DNA of 64,000 bases from positions 367,736 through 431,735 of the forward strand of contig CAJNDS010001946.1 of the NCBI GenBank assembly GCA_905221605.1. Direction: 5' to 3'. Each line of letters begins with the position of its first letter. Within the stretch, counting starts at the first letter, position 1. Source of the stretch: Symbiodinium natans. Its lineage: Eukaryota; Sar; Dinophyceae; Suessiales; Symbiodiniaceae. Both the position numbers and the translations under genes were made by a program. The notes under the pieces are model-generated. The model saw only the letters and a list, made by a program, of their open reading frames with translations, had not been told where the DNA came from and made no database searches. This document shows, piece by piece, positions 58,609 through 64,000 of this stretch.

Positions 58609-59880
58609 CTGGAGAAGAAGTATTGGTGGAGCGCTCTCGAGGTAAGAGCTCCGTCCTGGGCATCAAGATTGACATTCAGCATGACATGCACTCTTCCTGT
58701 GCGCATTGCGGCTTCATCTCCGTGCCAGGCGCTGCTTTCGCTGACGGCCATGCTGCAGTTCTTCACGTTTGACTTGGTGGGTGGCATGCTAACAGGCAGA
58801 ATCTGCTTCCAACTTGGGGAAGGGATTCGGCGACGAGAGTTGGCCAGTTCCAACATGTTATAACATGTTCCAAGCAGTAAGAGGTTGCAGGAGCATTGGC
58901 TTCGCGTGCGGTTCCGCAGCTTGACAGGGACTTGCAGCGGTCCGCGGCGAATGTGCTAGGATGTCGTTTTGACGGGGCACATGCGGCTTCTGCAGCCCAT
59001 GCCAGCCATGATGCTCTTCCTGGCGTTCATGATGACCACGGACGGGATGGCTGAGATGCACAGGCCGACCAGACCAATTTTCCTTGTCGCATTCATGATG
59101 AGTCGAAGAACTGCTCATTCGTTGTTACGCTCTGGTGATATCAATCGCGACTATGATCAGCCCATTCAGTCATACTCAGTCCTCGCTTGTCAGCCATGTC
59201 CAGCAGAACACACTTGCAGCCGCAAAGACACTATTGTCCCGTTGGGCAGGTATGCATTGGCAGCTACCTTAGACGGCAGGTGATTCTGGATTGAAGCCTG
59301 GCAAGTCCCATGTCATGCCAGAGACCTCTCACGTCGCAGCAAGAAAGCTGTATCCAAGGCGTTTGCAATGCTCAGCTTGTTGTGCCTCTTCTTCGACATG
59401 GTGTCCAACGCTCAGCCAGAATGGCTGTACCTTCCCACAGGCTTCCTTCATGAGCTATGCATGCCATTCGACGTGCCATTCTGCAAGGCCTCTCCTGTCA
59501 TCTGTGGGCGGCCGCTCGGAGGCGAAATTGCATATCGAAAGTTGCATATCGAAGCATCTTTGCAGCATACTTTGCACCAGTTAAAGTTCTACACCGCCCT
59601 CAAAAGGGCCTTGTGACGTGTTGTGCTACTGTCCTGCATTCGCTGCTGCGCAGGTGTCTGTGGAACCAGTGGATCGAGAGTCCCAAGACAACGAGCTACG
59701 AATCACGTGACCTTTGCCTGGTGCTCCACTGGAAATTGCTGGTCAGAACTGTCCCTGCGCAGGTACACCACGATTATCAAGACAATGCCTTTCTTTGACG
59801 AGACACAGGGCTGGATCTACAATGGGGCAAGAACCTTACGCAAGCCCATCCTTCACTGTCCATCAGTGATGCAGCGATGC
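58609..59880 (+). CDS. Putative membrane protein, several exons, unidentified
   Basis: Exon-like segments: about 58609-58650 (VLEKKYWWSALE, donor GTAAGA), about 58730-58775 (ALLSLTAMLQFFTFDL, donor GTGGGT), about 58975-59100 (MPAMMLFLAFMMTTDG), about 59355-59395 (FAMLSLLCLFFDM, donor GTGTCC), about 59655-59710 and about 59766-59870 (TMPFFDETQGWIYNGARTL). Several are strongly hydrophobic and suggest a multi-pass membrane protein. Frames in 59400-59650 conflict. No family was recognised. Confidence 0.4.
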
Positions 59881-59884
59881 CTCA

Positions 59885-61317
59885 CCTTGACAGGGGAGCA
59901 TCACCATGATCCTGTCTCCGATTTGCATGCTGCTTGGGGCGTCAGCAACCCAGGGTAGCAAAGATGCAGCAAGTCTTGGTGCTTGGGGAGCTTGAGTTGA
60001 TGTTCCCTCGATCTTGTGAGCTGGGGCATCTGCAAGTTGTGTATCGCTGCGTGCGCAACTGCAAAGACAGTGGAGACATGCGATAGCCACTCCTGGCCGG
60101 ACTCTGGCAGGATTCATCTTGCCGCTCTTGCCAGGGTAAGCATGGAGCACACACACACACACTCTTACACTGGTAGGTACCTTTCTGGACAAGCCCATGT
60201 GGAGATGCACAGCGTCTTGGCAATGAAACTGAAGGGAGTTCTGTCACAAAGCTTTGTCGCTGCAGATTGTGCACGTGCATCAGGTGGCTCGCAAAAACGC
60301 CTGGAAATCATGCTGACCATGTGTGACTCTTCAGCCTGTGGGCGCTTTTCAACCGCCAACGCCAAGGTACTGCGATGGACGCAAGTCGTGAGAATATGGC
60401 AGCGCGCGAGCCTTAGACAAAATCTGTCTGTTGAATTCGCAGCGGTCCATGCTTTCCGTTCTCCTATTTCTCACAGTGCAGTTGCCCCAGGAGCATGGAG
60501 GCACGTGCAGCTGAGAACCCTCGGGCGCGGAGGTTCAGGACCGGGCTTGAGCAGATTCCTGATTTGGGTGGCTGCTTTCTCGCTGAGACTGTCTCACCGA
60601 GCCGATGCAGGGTGCAGGTGCCTTCCACTTTGCTCCAACAAGGTAGCCGGGGCCTCAACAGCGAGCGAATTCAGCCGCTGTCGGGGAACCGAAGCACATT
60701 GTAGATGGGGTTGGGCCGGGCAGTGCCACTTAGTGCGTTTGCACATGCTTCCCAGACATGCGCAAAGCCTTCGCCTGTGTACCGCTTTCAGGCGATGGAG
60801 GCGAACGCACGCCTTCCGACAATAGCTCTGCGTCCACTCTTCTCAGGCTCGCCCTAGCTGCCCTAGCTGCGGAGCAGGGTTGGACATTTTGGGGAGCTTT
60901 GCAACAGATTTCCAGCCTCACTCTCGTAACATGAGCATCGCAGAGCGTGACGTTGAAGCAGCTTCTGTTATCGGCTTGATATTTCCGGCACTCGCTCGGA
61001 TGTCATGTTGTTGTGTAATGCTTAGCGAAAAGAGAGCCCCAAGCCAACATGAAAACCCAGTGATGTCACCGAGCATCAGAGAGGTTTTCTGGTCCCAGCC
61101 ATCGGCTGACCCCAGACTGATGATGGCAAGTAGTGGGCTTTGTGGGCGCATCATCACATTCATCACAATCTGTAAGCTTAGTATTAGATGTTGATTCCGA
61201 CTTGATACCTTTGTGATGACATAGTGATGTCATGTGATGCATGCGGAGCCCAACTAGAGGCTTTTGAGGTCTCAGGATTCTTGGAGCTGATGCTCCAAGG
61301 ATGACCTGCCACGTCGT
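59885..61317. other. Long + frame and unassigned sequence
   Basis: A 269-codon + frame (60016-60825) shifts in composition along its length and probably combines exons and introns: 60180-60370 (VLAMKLKGVLSQSFVAADC) looks coding, and a second frame at 60495-60600 (RFRTGLEQIPDLGGCFLAET) also does. A (CA)n tract is at 60142-60156. A 20-bp sequence shared with 38015-38034 is at 60871-60890. Confidence 0.35.
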
Positions 61318-61770
61318 GTGGAAAGACCTCTCGTGTTTGGAAGCCGTTTCTCTAGCAGACGTGCCGCGTTTCTGAAATGCACATGCGGGCACTCGAACCT
61401 TGCACGACAAAGATGCATAGGCAGACGTTGGAATGTCGATAGCCTGCAGGGATGCAGATGTACAAGGCAGAAGATTGCGTGGCAAAAAGTTGTCTGGGAG
61501 GCTCTTGGAGGGTCGTGCAGTTGCGAAGTTGGTCCAGCCGGAAAGTACTTCTACGACCAGTACTTAGGCTTAGTGGCTAGTGGCAGCTTTAGATTTGATT
61601 GCATACTATGTCGTGCGGCAACGGCATGCAAAAGGGCAGGCAAATGGCTGACCGAATGGTTGCGTGCAAATTTGCACCAATTCCCCATGTTCAAACCCCG
61701 GAGCCTCCACGTTGATGGATGTGCGATGTTGAACACCGCTTTCGGAACAATCTGTCACCAAGTACTGTAG
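61318..61770 (+). CDS. Uncharacterised 150-codon frame
   Basis: Open from ATG 61318 to TAG 61768-61770; the part from about 61470 (WEALGGSCSCEVGPAGKYFY, then Cys-Ile-Leu-Cys) is protein-like and Cys-containing. A 227-codon minus frame (61606-62289) overlaps its 3' half. Strand and exon borders are not proven. Confidence 0.3.
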   Translation: MERPLVFGSRFSSRRAAFLKCTCGHSNLARQRCIGRRWNVDSLQGCRCTRQKIAWQKVVWEALGGSCSCEVGPAGKYFYDQYLGLVASGSFRFDCILCRAATACKRAGKWLTEWLRANLHQFPMFKPRSLHVDGCAMLNTAFGTICHQVL

Positions 61771-61774
61771 CAGT

Positions 61775-63639
61775 TTCTTAGCTGGAATCCAGTGCGACGT
61801 TTTCCGGCAGCTCGCGGAACATCGAAACAGAATTGCCAGCCCAGGCGCCACGAATCCCACCAACTCAGCCAGGGGTCGCGTCGACGCGCAGAATCGACAG
61901 AGCGGACGCAACAAATCCGAAAGCTTAATTGTGTACGCTCGTTGCACCTCGCTCCGCCTTGCTCCGCCTCGCTCTGCCTGGCTCAGTGCCGTCAGGCGCA
62001 TGGTACCTGATGCGAGCTCTTTTCCATTTCTGTTAGTGACAAATCTCCTTTTGACACGCAGCGCAAAGGCGGGACCGATACATGATTTGCGCGCTCCAAC
62101 ATCAGAGGTGTTTATTGTTTGTCTCCACGCCATCCTGTGTAGCCGCACCGCTTCCGGGTATGTGGAAGGCCGGGGAAATGTGCGAGGCGGGGCAATGTGC
62201 AACATTCCCGGCAAGCCTTGTTTTACGTGCAGCGCGTCCCACAAGGCTTTGCGCTTTGCTGGATGCGAACATGGTGAGTGCGGCAACAAATGCCGGCCCC
62301 CACCATCCGCCGCTGTCCGCAGCGCTGACCCACGGCGTGAACACCGGAAACCGCTTGCGTGTCCTCTCCATCGAGTTTGGCGGATGCTGGAGCCGTGATG
62401 TGCAACCTCAAGGAAAAGGGTATATAATGGTATATATAGTCTTTGTAGGGGCTATCGGGAGCATGGTGCAGAGGTGTTTAAGGAGGTTCAAAAGTGATCG
62501 TACCATGACAGCGCACCCCACCTGTATCATCCCCGTGGCTGGGAGCAGCTTTGATTTTAAGGTCAACATCAAAAGCCACAAAAAGGCACGATGCTTTACA
62601 TGACGCAGCTCGGCCGGTTGCATCGCGAAACAGCGCAAGGAAATTTCTTAAGGTCTCAGACTGTCCGCTGGTTTCTTGGACCAATGATCGTTGAGTTGGA
62701 TCCAAACTGGCCGTGGACATGCAAACGCGCAACTCGCTGGTGACCAATATGCTGTGTTAGCTTCCCAAGTGCAATAAATGGTTGTGGAGACCTCGGACCG
62801 GGGCCAGGGCCGAGGCTTGGTGCGGGGATTTGGCATCAGCCACAGACCCGCCCGCACTAGTACGCCGGTGCAGGCAACCTGGTTTTGGGGCAAGTCGTGC
62901 CTGGGAGCCCCTGGCTTTGGGCTGGCTTATGCATGAAACCCCGAAGACCCGTGCCGCACGTTTTGCGCCGCACATCCTGAAAACTGCAAGCCAGCCTGGG
63001 GCCTGAAACGCCGGTGCAGTTCGGGCCAGCCACCTGAGCACAGTTTTGCTTTCCCAAGCCGCACAAGCCGCGGCATCGCCGACCGGATGCCGGTCCGGGC
63101 CGGCGGAGGGGGGGGCGGTGTCAAGATCTGGATCATCATTCAACACGTGCTTGAGACGTCGCGGCGTGCCCGCCCTCCGGCGTGCTCCGAGCCCGCGAGG
63201 GGCGCGCTGCTCGTGTTTGCAGCCACGCCGGTGCCAGTGTCGCCACCGATGTCTGTGCACGCGACCTCATTGTTGTCACTGAGCGCTAGGATGAGCGTCG
63301 CATTAAAGTCATCACCAATGGGTCCCCCTTTGGTTGTTGACACCAACCGCGTCTCATTCCAATGAAGCCTCCGCGTTTGTCTTCTAGTCGTGAGTGTCCG
63401 TCTCCTCCCGGTGCTGACCCTGGCCAGGTTCAGCAACGTCGCGTTGTGCCGCTGTTTCGCAGAGCGTTGCTGCCAAACGGGCTTCTGCTCCGCCAACCTG
63501 CAGGCCTGTAACAAAGAAGTGTTGGTCGCACCCATCTCGTCAGAGCAGAGAAGACACGACGCTTGGGCATCCGGCAAAGCTCGTCCACGTTACCCCAGGC
63601 AGTGTCTAGTCAGAAATGTGGGGGGGGGGGGGGGGTTAA
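61775..63639. other. Both strands open; no gene assigned
   Basis: Minus frames at 62478-62747 (SGQSETLRNFLALFRDATG) and 63140-63577 (GGPIGDDFNATLILALSDNN) look protein-like, but so do + frames at 63390-63660. A poly-G run of 16 is at 63620-63635. These may be exons on either strand or remnants of a mobile element. Confidence 0.35.
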
Positions 63640-64000
63640 CAAGGGATTCGTCTTGTCAAACCTGACACCGGACGCAAAATGCAGCAGTACTGGTCGCGGA
63701 TTTGGTTGACGTCGATACGCTTCGTTTCAACACATACCAGCCTCGCGCGGAAGCTTCTTCACGGAATTGCACATCGGTTGTTGACTTCCCGGGCAGCTGA
63801 GGACGATGCTTGGGAAGAGCTCCCGGACCGCCACATTGTACTGGGCCCCGTTTACGACCGCCATGCCAATGCGTGGGCCCCCGAGTGGGTCTGCCTCCAT
63901 TGCAACACCGTCGTCCCCACCCCTTGCTATGAGGAGAATCGCGGGTGGGTTTGCAGCCGTGGGTCCCCACCCCAAGTCCTGCCACGCCCACTTGGGTTTT
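63640..64000 (+). CDS. Partial open frame with Cys pairs, running off the right end
   Basis: After a TAA at 63637-63639 the + frame is open for the remaining 361 bp. ATG 63679 begins MQQYWSRIWLTS; then comes AAEDDAWEELPDRHIVLG and a block WVCLHCNTVVPTPC with a further Cys eight residues on, a possible zinc-ribbon-like C-x2-C...C...C arrangement. The 3' end is outside the window. Minus frames here are also open (82 and 111 codons) but less protein-like. No family was recognised. Confidence 0.4.

Noticed and set aside
61606-62289. 227-codon minus frame as a gene
   Set aside because: Composition changes along its length and it overlaps a better + frame; no domain seen.

Overview
The window is nuclear DNA from a dinoflagellate, most likely a Symbiodiniaceae-type genome. 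The evidence is: genes cut into many short exons (about 20-190 bp); introns that mostly start with GC rather than GT, with a few GA; CCCTAAA/TTTAGGG-type telomere-like repeats inside introns; nearly all recognisable exons on one strand (+); many poly-C/poly-G tracts and simple repeats; and flagellar and endomembrane proteins of eukaryotic type. I saw no prokaryotic operons, rRNA, tRNA or CRISPR. The genus assignment is inference.

Left third (1-19,150). Two genes can be named with confidence from splice-joined exons. A TM9SF/EMP70 nonaspanin runs from before the window to a TGA at 18831-18833, ending in the family's KVD tail. Inside its introns, on the same strand, lie two other genes: a single-exon mucin-like Ser/Thr/Ala-rich secreted protein (2927-4321), and the coding exons of the axonemal protein CFAP45/CCDC19 from 6135 to 13441 (its first exons and its last few codons were not found). 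This host-with-two-guests layout is the most striking feature. Exon-like sequence for another protein starts 21 bp after the TM9SF stop and is broken by an 8-bp duplication.

Middle (19,150-34,800). Scattered Gln/Pro-rich exons (about 20,800-27,380) are interrupted by a 3.15-kb block bounded by inverted arrays of a 23-bp repeat. Nested in it are a GGTTTCC-type minisatellite, a 112-bp tandem repeat split by an 864-bp insertion with imperfect terminal inverted repeats and a short target duplication, and a 74-bp tandem array. Unidentified + exons follow (29.8-30.7 kb), then GAT and GA microsatellites, a 25-bp minisatellite and an AT-richer, ORF-poor kilobase (33.0-34.0 kb).

Right half (34,800-64,000). 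Exon-like segments with good splice borders continue mostly on +: an alpha-helical/coiled-coil gene ending at 39167, a gene starting near 40,043, a gene ending at 46502, a helical gene at 52.5-54.9 kb, exons near 58.3 kb, and a membrane-protein-like set at 58.6-59.9 kb. I could not name these. Two minus-strand open regions at 57.3-58.2 kb faintly resemble a sialyltransferase. The window ends inside a + reading frame with a Cys-x2-Cys pair (63640-64000).
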